NCBI GenBank assembly: GCA_018266255.1
Contig: JAFEAT010000013.1
Coordinates: 62,001-126,000, forward strand
Direction of reading: 5' to 3'
DNA: 64,000 nt
Source of the DNA: Cyanobacteria bacterium SZAS-4
GTDB taxonomy: Bacteria; Cyanobacteriota; Vampirovibrionia; Obscuribacterales; Obscuribacteraceae
Below, piece by piece: positions 38,671 through 46,430 of this stretch (within the stretch, counting starts at the first letter, position 1; each line of letters starts with the position of its first letter). The translations under genes and the position numbers were made by a program. The notes beneath the pieces were generated by a model that saw only the letters and a program-made list of their open reading frames with translations, searched no databases and was not told the origin of the DNA.

Positions 38671-39450
38671 GTGCTAATTGAAATGGGAATTGCTGCCGCT
38701 GTTCTGTATGTTATCTCAGGCATCAAAGTAGTAAAAGAGTACGACCGACTAGTCGTCTTCACACTAGGAAAAGCCAATAATGTGATTGGACCTGGATTAC
38801 AGGTGGTCTTTCGCGGGCTTCAAAACACCAAGAAAGTAGACCTGCGCATCATCACCATGGGCATTCCCATGCAAGAAATCATCACCAAAGACAACATCTC
38901 ATGCAAAACTGCGGCAGTGTGTTTTTTCCAGGTAGTGGATCCGTACAAAGCTGTAACCAAGATTGAAGATCCATTCACCGCTACGAATCAAATTGCACAG
39001 ACCACGCTGAGAAGCATTCTTGGTCAACACGAACTAGACGACATCCTCACTGAAAGAGACGCAATCAACGCCAAGCTTTCGGCGATCATCGATCGACAAA
39101 CTGAAGGATGGGGCATCAAAGTTATCGCTGTCGAAATCAAGGACGTTGAAATTCCAGAGCAGATGCAGCGCGCGATGGCAAGGCAAGCCGAAGCCGAACG
39201 AGAACGTCGAGCTAAAATCGTAGCGGCAGAAGGTGAATTCCAGGCTGCAGAAAGACTGGCAGCAGCAGCTAATGTGATTTCGTCGCAGCCAGGAGCGATG
39301 CAACTAAGACAGTTACAAACTATGGTTGAAATTTCTTCTGAAAAGAATTCGACGGTCATCATTCCAATTCCGATGGAGATGCTCGAATACGCAAAGCGCG
39401 CTGTCCCACCATCGCTCAAAGTCGTGAGTGAGGACAAGGAAAAAGCTTAA
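38671..39450 (+). CDS. Slipin (SPFH/band 7, stomatin-like) membrane protein
   Basis: 259 residues from GTG 38671, with GAGAGGA at good spacing. One N-terminal hydrophobic segment is followed by the SPFH domain (KEYDRLVVFTLGKANNVIGPGLQ, then QIAQTTLRSILGQHELDDIL) and a helical coiled region rich in Ala, Glu and Arg. Slipins form oligomeric scaffolds in membrane microdomains, often with NfeD proteases; no nfeD is adjacent here. The role is inferred from family membership. Confidence 0.92.
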   Translation: MLIEMGIAAAVLYVISGIKVVKEYDRLVVFTLGKANNVIGPGLQVVFRGLQNTKKVDLRIITMGIPMQEIITKDNISCKTAAVCFFQVVDPYKAVTKIEDPFTATNQIAQTTLRSILGQHELDDILTERDAINAKLSAIIDRQTEGWGIKVIAVEIKDVEIPEQMQRAMARQAEAERERRAKIVAAEGEFQAAERLAAAANVISSQPGAMQLRQLQTMVEISSEKNSTVIIPIPMEMLEYAKRAVPPSLKVVSEDKEKA

Positions 39451-39528
39451 CTCACCGCGCCAACGAAAAATCTAGCCGTGCGAACGCAACTGTGTGCCCG
39501 TTTGTACGCGCACAAACACTTATTGCCG

Positions 39529-39555
39529 GCGTGATGGCCCCGGGGCACATCACGC
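39529..39555. other. Strong GC-rich hairpin in intergenic region
   Basis: GCGTGATG-GCCCC pairs with GGGGC-A-CATCACGC, a 13-bp stem broken by one bulged base and with almost no loop. Another inverted repeat (GTTTGT/ACAAAC) lies at 39500-39517. The site is between the convergent slipin and hypothetical genes. No T-run follows, so it is not a standard terminator. Confidence 0.5.
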
Positions 39556-39664
39556 ATAGGTGTGCGTCGCGGCACCATGTTCAGTGCTCCAAGCATTGCA
39601 TTCCTATATTTCAATTATACATACAAACGTATGCATGTCAACCAGAATTTTGTCCCATTCTTTA

Positions 39665-40213
39665 TCAGTGGCGTTCCTGTTGTTTCAGATATTCAGAAAG
39701 CGTTGTGTGCCTGGGGCGTTTCAATATCCAGCCACAAGCCTCAACAACAGCGGCTTGCAATTGGGCATCTAGACTTGGTTCAATCGGTGCCTCGAAAATC
39801 AACTTATAGGCTGCGATCCCCTCGCCATACCAGACGAAGATGCGCGTCTTTTCGCCAGTTCCGAAATTGATCAAAAGATGATCGATGTCTTGCGGCGGGG
39901 TGACATCGAAGTTTCGTTCGTAGTCTGAAATAGCGTCTACTCCGCCACTGACGTCGAAACCAGCTTTGAATTTACCAAACATTCCAACCGGAAACGCACG
40001 CCCCCTGCAAACCAATAGGGTGTCGTTCTTGCGTCTGTAGGTGAGCCAGCCACGCCAATTTTGAGGTACTTTGGCAGCTAGTATGACACCGATTTCCGAC
40101 TCAATCGCCTGGAGCAGAAAACCGCACTCGGGCGTCAACTCGGTCACGCCTCGCGCCGCGTCTTCTTTGGCAATCAGCTCAGCTTCTAATTCTAGAAGTT
40201 TAAAATGAAACAC
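39665..40213 (-). CDS. Hypothetical cytoplasmic protein
   Basis: 182 residues starting at GTG, with no signal peptide or membrane helix. It shows alternating beta strands (GWLTYRRKNDTLLVCRG, DHLLINFGTGEKTRIFVWYG) and a final helix. I recognise no family. It is 18 bases downstream of the TauE/SafE gene and likely in its transcript. Confidence 0.55.
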   Translation of the reverse strand: MFHFKLLELEAELIAKEDAARGVTELTPECGFLLQAIESEIGVILAAKVPQNWRGWLTYRRKNDTLLVCRGRAFPVGMFGKFKAGFDVSGGVDAISDYERNFDVTPPQDIDHLLINFGTGEKTRIFVWYGEGIAAYKLIFEAPIEPSLDAQLQAAVVEACGWILKRPRHTTLSEYLKQQERH

Positions 40214-40231
40214 TTGAATCTCGTTTGGCTC

Positions 40232-41035
40232 TTAAATTATGCCCAGTTCTTTGATGGCTAGCATAACCGACATCAAAAGCATGACAACACCGAACCCTCG
40301 GCGCAAAATAGAATCCTTCAAACGCAAAGAGAGCAGACTGCCCAACCACGCTCCAGGAACAGCTCCTGCAATCATTGACAGAGCGAGATGAAAGTCCATG
40401 TGTCCTTGAGTTGCGTGCGTTAAAGTTCCGGGAATCGATACAGCAGCAATGACTAGCAACGATGTACCAAATGCTGCCTTCACCGAAATGTGAAACGTGT
40501 AGAGCAGACAGGGCACGAGAATAAATCCTCCCCCGACTCCAAAGAACCCCGCCAGAAATCCGGCCCAGAATCCGATACCGATGGCAACGTGGGCAGGTAC
40601 CACTGGTGCAACTTCGTATTCAGTCGTTTCACCCAGCTCTTTTTTTCTTCTTGTCAGACCTTCGCCTATGCCGAGAGCGAGATCGAGACCCGCTATGCCA
40701 GCAAAAATGGCGAACAAAATCATTAAAATGACAGGTTGCACATAGTGAGTGGCAGTCGCCCCAAGTATGGTGCCCACCACCGCCGGTGGCGCCAACAGTT
40801 TAGCCAAACGTATGTCGATTTGCTTCTGCTTAATGTAATTTACCGCACCAACAATTGAAGTTGGGATAATCAAAGCCATGGTTGTTCCGACCGCCACATG
40901 GGGCGAAACATTGAGCAAAAGACGTACTACAGGTGTGCAAAAAATGCCGCCGCCGACACCGAATGCACCCGACAAAACACCCGTCACTAAACCAATGAGC
41001 AGTGTTTCGATGGTGGCAACGATATCGACAGTCAC
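40232..41035 (-). CDS. TauE/SafE family sulfite/anion permease
   Basis: 267 residues from GTG 41035, which overlaps the stop of the upstream gene (GTGA). Eight membrane helices and the duplicated signature GxxGVGGGxxxxP occur twice: GAFGVGGGIFCTPV and GFFGVGGGFILVPC. TauE/SafE proteins export sulfite, sulfoacetate or similar anions; the substrate cannot be fixed here. Possibly one transcription unit with its neighbours. Confidence 0.9.
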   Translation of the reverse strand: MTVDIVATIETLLIGLVTGVLSGAFGVGGGIFCTPVVRLLLNVSPHVAVGTTMALIIPTSIVGAVNYIKQKQIDIRLAKLLAPPAVVGTILGATATHYVQPVILMILFAIFAGIAGLDLALGIGEGLTRRKKELGETTEYEVAPVVPAHVAIGIGFWAGFLAGFFGVGGGFILVPCLLYTFHISVKAAFGTSLLVIAAVSIPGTLTHATQGHMDFHLALSMIAGAVPGAWLGSLLSLRLKDSILRRGFGVVMLLMSVMLAIKELGII

Positions 41036-41664
41036 ATGTACGCCGCTACGAGTTTGCCCAGATCTGGATTGTCGTAGACCATCTGATCGAACATCGGATT
41101 TTTCACAAGCCGCCGCGCCGTTGCTTTGTCGCGACGAATCGCACGATACATGCCTTCAGGATCGAGAGCGACGACTTTGTCGGCTTCTCCATTTTTGGCC
41201 AGACGACGAGCGACAGTCTTCCATTTTGTCAGTCTTCTGCAAAGGTAGTGATCTGCTTCGGCGATTTCACCAATTCTCGGGTGCTTTGCCAATTCCAGAG
41301 CAGCTGTGTAGTGGGTTGTTATCGCTGCAATGATGCCGGGATCCGATTCTGCCACTTTGTCGAGCCAGTGATATTTGGCCATCTGAACGGCCGTGCGCCT
41401 ATCACTTCGCACGTCAGTAGTCGAATATTTCTTGGAGACTGTGACCGCTTTTGGTGGCGCCGGGTTGGTAGCACCCGTGGTAGTGGTACTAGTGCTGGTG
41501 CTGGTGCTGGTGGTGGTCGTAGTGGTCGATGTAGTGTCAATGACAGTTCGAGCCGGCGGTCGCAAAGCCGGATCGGTTGATTGAGCACCGACTGAGGAGA
41601 CCGAACCTAAGCACGCAAAAGCGATGGCGAAAAGGAATTGACTGCGATAAGTGACATTGCTCAT
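41032..41664 (-). CDS. Exported protein with Thr/Ser-rich linker
   Basis: About 210 residues from ATG 41664 (GAGG at good spacing; TTG 41676 is the alternative). A signal peptide ends near SSVGAQ, a Thr/Ser tract of about 25 residues follows, then a helical domain of repeated units of the form DPEGMYRAIRRDKATARRLVKNP. The repeat-like pattern of DxxxxxAIxxxxxxAxxLxxxP suggests four to five short repeats. Function unknown. Confidence 0.6.
   Translation of the reverse strand: MSNVTYRSQFLFAIAFACLGSVSSVGAQSTDPALRPPARTVIDTTSTTTTTTSTSTSTSTTTTGATNPAPPKAVTVSKKYSTTDVRSDRRTAVQMAKYHWLDKVAESDPGIIAAITTHYTAALELAKHPRIGEIAEADHYLCRRLTKWKTVARRLAKNGEADKVVALDPEGMYRAIRRDKATARRLVKNPMFDQMVYDNPDLGKLVAAYM
41478..41533. 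repeat. Triplet-rich simple sequence encoding Thr/Ser tract
   Basis: The plus strand reads as near-perfect repeats of GTG, GTC and CTG trinucleotides, encoding the Thr/Ser-rich linker of the minus-strand exported protein. Such tracts can expand or contract in length without breaking the frame. Confidence 0.6.
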
Positions 41665-41732
41665 GTATAACCTCAATTCCGCTTACGAAAGAATTCTAAC
41701 ATGGCTGTACAATGATGATTGAGGCTGAGCCA

Positions 41733-43475
41733 ATGACGAATCCATACGATCCAAAACCAGATTCGACAGATCAAAATCAACCGACTCAACCAGAGAAGGA
41801 AGGTGGCGAGAAGCAACGGCTGTCGCTTGACGACCTTGTATCACGCGAAGCCAAAGCGCTTGTAACCTTCGAGCAGAGCCAGGCTGCCCAGCAAAAATTA
41901 CCCGGCAACGACCTGAATAAATACATTGGCAAAGGGTTGACGCCCGAACTTGGTCGAGAGCTGTCTGGACAGAAAGCCAGCCCGTCACTGGGCGAACAGC
42001 CGCCGCGCGAATTCAAGTGGTCGGGCACAAAAGATATACCAATTCCCTCCAAAGCAAATAGCTTTGTTCCAGGCGGTCCTCAATTTCTGCAGATGCGCAA
42101 ATCTGAATTCGCAAAGCCAGATGAGAAGCCGGTTAGTGAACTTAAAGTTGCAGTCGATAATTTTTTAAAGAACACCGCTCACAAAGAAGACAAATCCCTT
42201 ACTGCGGCAGAAATACTGGAGCTCGAGCAGACCAGGTTAGCGATCGAAACTGCCTCGAACACAGATGATCTACTCTCAAATACACTTCATCTAGCCAGAC
42301 TTTATCAACATCTGCGTTATATTGATGAAGCTAAACAAGCAGTGGAATTCTCGCTAGGAATCGACCCGGAGCATATGTTAGGTAAACAAGTTTTTTCAGA
42401 ACTGGAGCGCATGCATCCGGCAGATATGGGAAGTACTACGACCAGTACACCATATGCGGTGACACCGCCGCTGACAAAAAGCGTTTTACGCAAGAGAATT
42501 CAATCGCTAAGTGGTGGCAGGGTAATTGTCATCGGCGACCTTCTTATCGACGAACTTTTGGAAGGAAAACCAGAACGAATTTCGCGTGAAGCACCGGTTT
42601 TGATCCTGGAGCATGTCGACACCGAGTTGATCCCTGGTGGCGCCGCCAACACTGCCCACAACATCTCTGCGCTGGGAGGCATATGCCACGCTATCGGAGT
42701 GTGCGGCAATGACGAATATGCAAACAAACTAGCAGCAGTGTTGGAAGGATGCGGAATCACACACGCACTGGTGAAAGATGCAACCAGACCGACAACGGTC
42801 AAAACTCGAATCGTCTCTAAATCTCACTCACTGATGCAGCAACTGCTGCGTCTCGACCGCATCTCACACGAGCCGTTGAGCAAAGAAGTCGAGAATCAGC
42901 TTGTCACCAAGTTGCGCAATGCCACCACTGGATACAAAGCCATCGTACTTTCAGACTACCGAGCCGGAGTTATTTCAGAGAGCGTGATTCAAGCCTGTCG
43001 CGACGAAGCGAAGAAGACCGACATTCTCGTAATCGTTGATGCTCAGGGCGATTTCTCTCGCTTCAAAGACGTCACTTTGATGACGCCAAATCAACCTGAC
43101 ACAGAAAAAGCCGTCGGCTATTCACTGAACAACCGCGAAGATTTGCGCCGCGCTGGAGATGAGATTCTCAAAGAGACAAACGCTACATCACTGCTGGTGA
43201 CTCGTGGTCCACACGGCATGGCGCTGTTTCAGAAAGGCAAAGAGATGGTCGAAATTCCTGTGTTCAATCGCAGCGATGTCTTCGATGTCACCGGCGCCGG
43301 CGACACAGTAGTCGCGACAATGGCTCTGGCACTGGTATCTGGCTCAACCTTCGTAGAAGCTATGGCACTCGGAAATCTGGCAGCGGGAATCGTCGTTAGA
43401 AAATCGGGAACGGCAGTTACGAGTCAGAAAGAGATGATTGAAAATCTGGAACGTTTGAATCTTCCTGAAAATTAG
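41733..43475 (+). CDS. PfkB-family kinase resembling the HldE/RfaE heptose-7-phosphate kinase domain, with N-terminal extension
   Basis: 580 residues from ATG 41733 (GAGG at good spacing; ATG 41712 is also open). Residues from about 265 form an HldE kinase domain: VIVIGDLLIDELLEG, ERISREAPVLI, PGGAANTAHNISALGG, and the catalytic DVTGAGDTV with D524. HldE/RfaE phosphorylates D-glycero-D-manno-heptose 7-phosphate for LPS core synthesis. The nucleotidyltransferase half of bifunctional HldE is absent, and the N-terminal 260 residues are instead low-complexity with a short TPR-like stretch (TLHLARLYQHLRYIDEAKQ). Kinase specificity is inferred. Confidence 0.85.
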   Translation: MTNPYDPKPDSTDQNQPTQPEKEGGEKQRLSLDDLVSREAKALVTFEQSQAAQQKLPGNDLNKYIGKGLTPELGRELSGQKASPSLGEQPPREFKWSGTKDIPIPSKANSFVPGGPQFLQMRKSEFAKPDEKPVSELKVAVDNFLKNTAHKEDKSLTAAEILELEQTRLAIETASNTDDLLSNTLHLARLYQHLRYIDEAKQAVEFSLGIDPEHMLGKQVFSELERMHPADMGSTTTSTPYAVTPPLTKSVLRKRIQSLSGGRVIVIGDLLIDELLEGKPERISREAPVLILEHVDTELIPGGAANTAHNISALGGICHAIGVCGNDEYANKLAAVLEGCGITHALVKDATRPTTVKTRIVSKSHSLMQQLLRLDRISHEPLSKEVENQLVTKLRNATTGYKAIVLSDYRAGVISESVIQACRDEAKKTDILVIVDAQGDFSRFKDVTLMTPNQPDTEKAVGYSLNNREDLRRAGDEILKETNATSLLVTRGPHGMALFQKGKEMVEIPVFNRSDVFDVTGAGDTVVATMALALVSGSTFVEAMALGNLAAGIVVRKSGTAVTSQKEMIENLERLNLPEN

Positions 43476-43484
43476 AAAGATTGA

Positions 43485-43844
43485 TTAGGCCAAAGTTGCG
43501 TTCATAGAAGCGCTTTCAGCTGTTTGCTGTGCGTGCTTGTTGATCAGACGGTTATACATTGGATAATCTTCGTTGTTGTTGTACATGTGCGGTGCAAACG
43601 ATGCAAGCAATTCTTTTTTGTACGAATCAGGCAAAGTATCGAATTTGGTCATGATTCTGTCCCAAGATTCAGTTGCTTGTTTGACGATTTCATCGTTACG
43701 AACCCAATCGTGAACGTCGGCTGTTTTTTCGACGCGATTGTGCTTGAACTGCTCAGCGGCATCAGGACAAACAGCTGTGAAGTTCAAACGGTTCTCGGTG
43801 TCTGCTTCCTGCGATACTGCCACTTTACGATTTTCGAAACTCAT
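43485..43844 (-). CDS. Small hypothetical soluble protein
   Basis: 119 residues from ATG 43844, with GAGGAG upstream (ATG 43868 is a less well placed start). It is charged and helical, without signal peptide or membrane segments (KFDTLPDSYKKELLASFAP). I recognise no family. Convergent with the PfkB-family kinase gene. Confidence 0.6.
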   Translation of the reverse strand: MSFENRKVAVSQEADTENRLNFTAVCPDAAEQFKHNRVEKTADVHDWVRNDEIVKQATESWDRIMTKFDTLPDSYKKELLASFAPHMYNNNEDYPMYNRLINKHAQQTAESASMNATLA

Positions 43845-44168
43845 CTCTTCAACTCCTCGGGGAACCATCGCCCGCTCAACGTATATAGGTGTATCGAGAT
43901 TGGTCAGGTTTTGGACACGCGCCTACGTAGTTCTCCCACAGGAAATTTCAAATATTTTTCGCGGTAATTCACTTTTCAGCTAAACGTCCGCTGCAAGAGC
44001 CTTTCGACCGGTTTTGCCAAAACCGATGAGAAGAATTTCCGAAGTCGATCATATATATAGGAATACGTTCAAGAAAGAAGGGCTAATATTTCGCCTCCCA
44101 CACTTCGGTATCATGGACCTAATACGCGCTCAGAAAGCCGCGTATGAAGTCATGAAGAGGTATGGAAA
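43845..44168. other. Gene-free region with one short hairpin
   Basis: About 320 bases between divergent genes, expected to hold promoters for both. CGGTTTT-GCC-AAAACCG at 44009-44025 is a perfect 7-bp inverted repeat. A 68-codon plus-strand frame (44014-44220) overlaps the start of the DUF4330 gene and is not convincing. Confidence 0.4.
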
Positions 44169-44696
44169 TTGGCCAACGATAATTCGAGCACCGCTCCTTC
44201 TAAGGCTGAGCGGAAACTAAATCCCATCGACTCTGCCGTCGTCGTTATCGTGTTGCTGGCGGCAGCGGGCTTCGGACTGGCAAAAGCGGGTCACGCTGGC
44301 GTCGATAAAGTAGTTCAGGGCGTTGATAAAGTGGCAATCGATGTCTCACTTACGGGCGTGAAGACTAAAGACGTCGATATGTTCAAGGTGGGCGAACCGT
44401 GTTCAATCACCATTCGAAATCAACCGGTTACGCCTGCCATGAAGATTTTGGCCGTTTCACACACGCCCAAGCAAGTCTCGTTTCTTTCTCCAGATGGAAA
44501 GAAAGTGCTGGCCTTTCCCGACCCAGCTAATCCAATCGCCACTGACTATCTGATCACAGTCGGAGACGAAGCTGAAAGAACGGCTGATGGCTTCGTTATC
44601 CGGGGCAATAAGATCAAAATCGGCAATCAGATTGAGCTTGAAGGCTTCAAATACCGTGTTCAAGGCGTAGTGGCCGACATCAAACCGATTCAGTAA
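44169..44696 (+). CDS. DUF4330 membrane-anchored protein
   Basis: 175 residues from a TTG preceded by AGAGG at eight bases. After a short polar N-terminus, KLNPIDSAVVVIVLLAAAGFGL is a single membrane segment in the arrangement typical of DUF4330, which is widespread in Cyanobacteria and related lineages; a beta-rich domain follows outside. Its function is unknown. It sits three bases before the O-antigen-ligase-like gene and probably belongs with it. Confidence 0.78.
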   Translation: MANDNSSTAPSKAERKLNPIDSAVVVIVLLAAAGFGLAKAGHAGVDKVVQGVDKVAIDVSLTGVKTKDVDMFKVGEPCSITIRNQPVTPAMKILAVSHTPKQVSFLSPDGKKVLAFPDPANPIATDYLITVGDEAERTADGFVIRGNKIKIGNQIELEGFKYRVQGVVADIKPIQ

Positions 44697-44698
44697 TC

Positions 44699-46141
44699 AT
44701 GCAGTTGATCTCGCAAATCGCGAACATAGCCTCTTTCAATGGATTAGATGAATTCTGGCAGCGAGCGCTTCAGAGTTCAGTCATAGTCAAAATCGGCGGT
44801 GCACTCAAATCGGCGTTGTCGAAAATTGATGGCGAGACGGTGCGCAAACTCGGCTCACTATGTCAGTCTCTCAGTTTTGCAATTGCACTAATCTGGTTTG
44901 CAGCGCTTGCCCTGCCGATGTTCAAAGATGACAAAGACGTGCTGGCAATCATTGGCTTAGGCGGTTTCGCACTTTGGATATTAGGTTATTTGTTCGGCGG
45001 CAAGGAATCACGCAGAGCAAGCGCGACAGACATGCTTGTGTTGATCTTCTTCGCCACCAATGTCGTTGCAGCTGCCGCATCGCACTATTTCATGCCAGCC
45101 GTTCTCGGATTGCTAAAGATAATCGTATATATATGTAGCTATTTCTTTCTCACTGCCGTCCTTCAGAACTCACCGAAGCGAAAGTTGGCTCTGGTGTCAG
45201 TTCTTGTGTTGGCGGCTGTTGTCGAGTCACTGGTAGGTTTCGAGCAATTTCGAAATCACGTGCAACCATTGGCCACCTGGGAAGATCCAACCGTTGAAAC
45301 ACAAGGCACTCGCATCTTCTCCTGGTTGGGAAATCCAAACTTGTTAGCCGGCTATTTAATTCCTGTGGGTCCGCTGGCTTTCGCACTGGGTTTCAGTGCA
45401 CTGACATCAAAGAAATGGCTTTTGGCGATACCGCCACTAATCGCTGGCGCAATAATCAGCGTGGCCATTGTTTTGACTGGAAGCCGTGGTGGCTATCTGG
45501 CTATCGGCGCTGCTGCAGCCACAATCTCATTGATGGCGGTGGCAAGATTTTGGATAGCGAAGCCGAAAGCGCGCGTCTTCATAGTCATTCTCTGCGTCGT
45601 TTTACCGATACTTCTAGTCTTAGGACTGCACTTCGTACCTTCTTTCGAACAGCGTCTCACTTCTATTTTCGCAGGGCGCGAACACAGCTCGAACTCCTAT
45701 CGCATCAACGTTTGGAACGCATCATGGCGTATGTTCCTGGACAACTGGTGGATTGGTATCGGACCGGGCAACAAGGTCTTTCGTCTAGCCTATGGGCTCT
45801 ACATGGTGAGCGGTTACGACGCTCTCGGCACGTACTGCGTGCCACTCGAGGTGGCTGTCGAGTGTGGTGTCGTCGGGTTAATTACCTTCGGGCTTTTGCT
45901 TGTTAGCCTGTTTGCACGGGCTCACATCAGCTTCTGGTCAGTAAATGCCGATAAAAGCACCGGTCTTTCGCTCGAACAATGGCTTACAGCCGGGGCAGTC
46001 GCGGCGCTCGTAGGTCTTCTGGCACAGGGAATGGTGGATACGGTCTTCTATCGACCGCAAGTGCAATACATTTTCTGGTTGGCAGTAGCTCTCATTGTCA
46101 CCGACATGAGGGGTTCAAGCTCTATTAAGCAGAACTCATAA
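44699..46141 (+). CDS. O-antigen ligase/polymerase-like membrane protein (Wzy/WaaL family)
   Basis: 480 residues with about eleven membrane helices. The conserved large periplasmic loop contains TGSRGGYLAIG and later YRINVWNASWRMFLDNWWIGIGPGN, the hallmark of the WaaL/Wzy family, which ligate or polymerise O-antigen on lipid carriers in the periplasm. Together with the heptose-kinase-like gene it points to LPS or other envelope glycan synthesis. Ligase versus polymerase cannot be distinguished. Confidence 0.85.
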   Translation: MQLISQIANIASFNGLDEFWQRALQSSVIVKIGGALKSALSKIDGETVRKLGSLCQSLSFAIALIWFAALALPMFKDDKDVLAIIGLGGFALWILGYLFGGKESRRASATDMLVLIFFATNVVAAAASHYFMPAVLGLLKIIVYICSYFFLTAVLQNSPKRKLALVSVLVLAAVVESLVGFEQFRNHVQPLATWEDPTVETQGTRIFSWLGNPNLLAGYLIPVGPLAFALGFSALTSKKWLLAIPPLIAGAIISVAIVLTGSRGGYLAIGAAAATISLMAVARFWIAKPKARVFIVILCVVLPILLVLGLHFVPSFEQRLTSIFAGREHSSNSYRINVWNASWRMFLDNWWIGIGPGNKVFRLAYGLYMVSGYDALGTYCVPLEVAVECGVVGLITFGLLLVSLFARAHISFWSVNADKSTGLSLEQWLTAGAVAALVGLLAQGMVDTVFYRPQVQYIFWLAVALIVTDMRGSSSIKQNS

Positions 46142-46430
46142 TTCATTAATTCCTTCAATTTTGGCGAAAAAGTTTCTGGATTCCGGGCTTAATATTAACG
46201 TTAGCTAATATTTGCATGTTTCGGAAGACTGAATGTACGGACGTTGTAGCCTTGTCTAGAACGAAAATTGGGGAAAGCTCCCTACTGTTGACAATTTCCG
46301 GCTCCTTAAAGGAAGATAATATTAGCAGTTTACTAGTCGTGTCTGCCTGGATAGTTATGCGAACTTCCCCAGTGCAGAGCCCGGACCACTCACAAGGCCA
46401 TTCACAGCAGGGCAGGAGGGTTACAACCAA

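Noticed and set aside
44014..44220. 68-codon plus-strand frame before DUF4330
   Set aside because: It overlaps the DUF4330 start and has no Shine-Dalgarno or motif.
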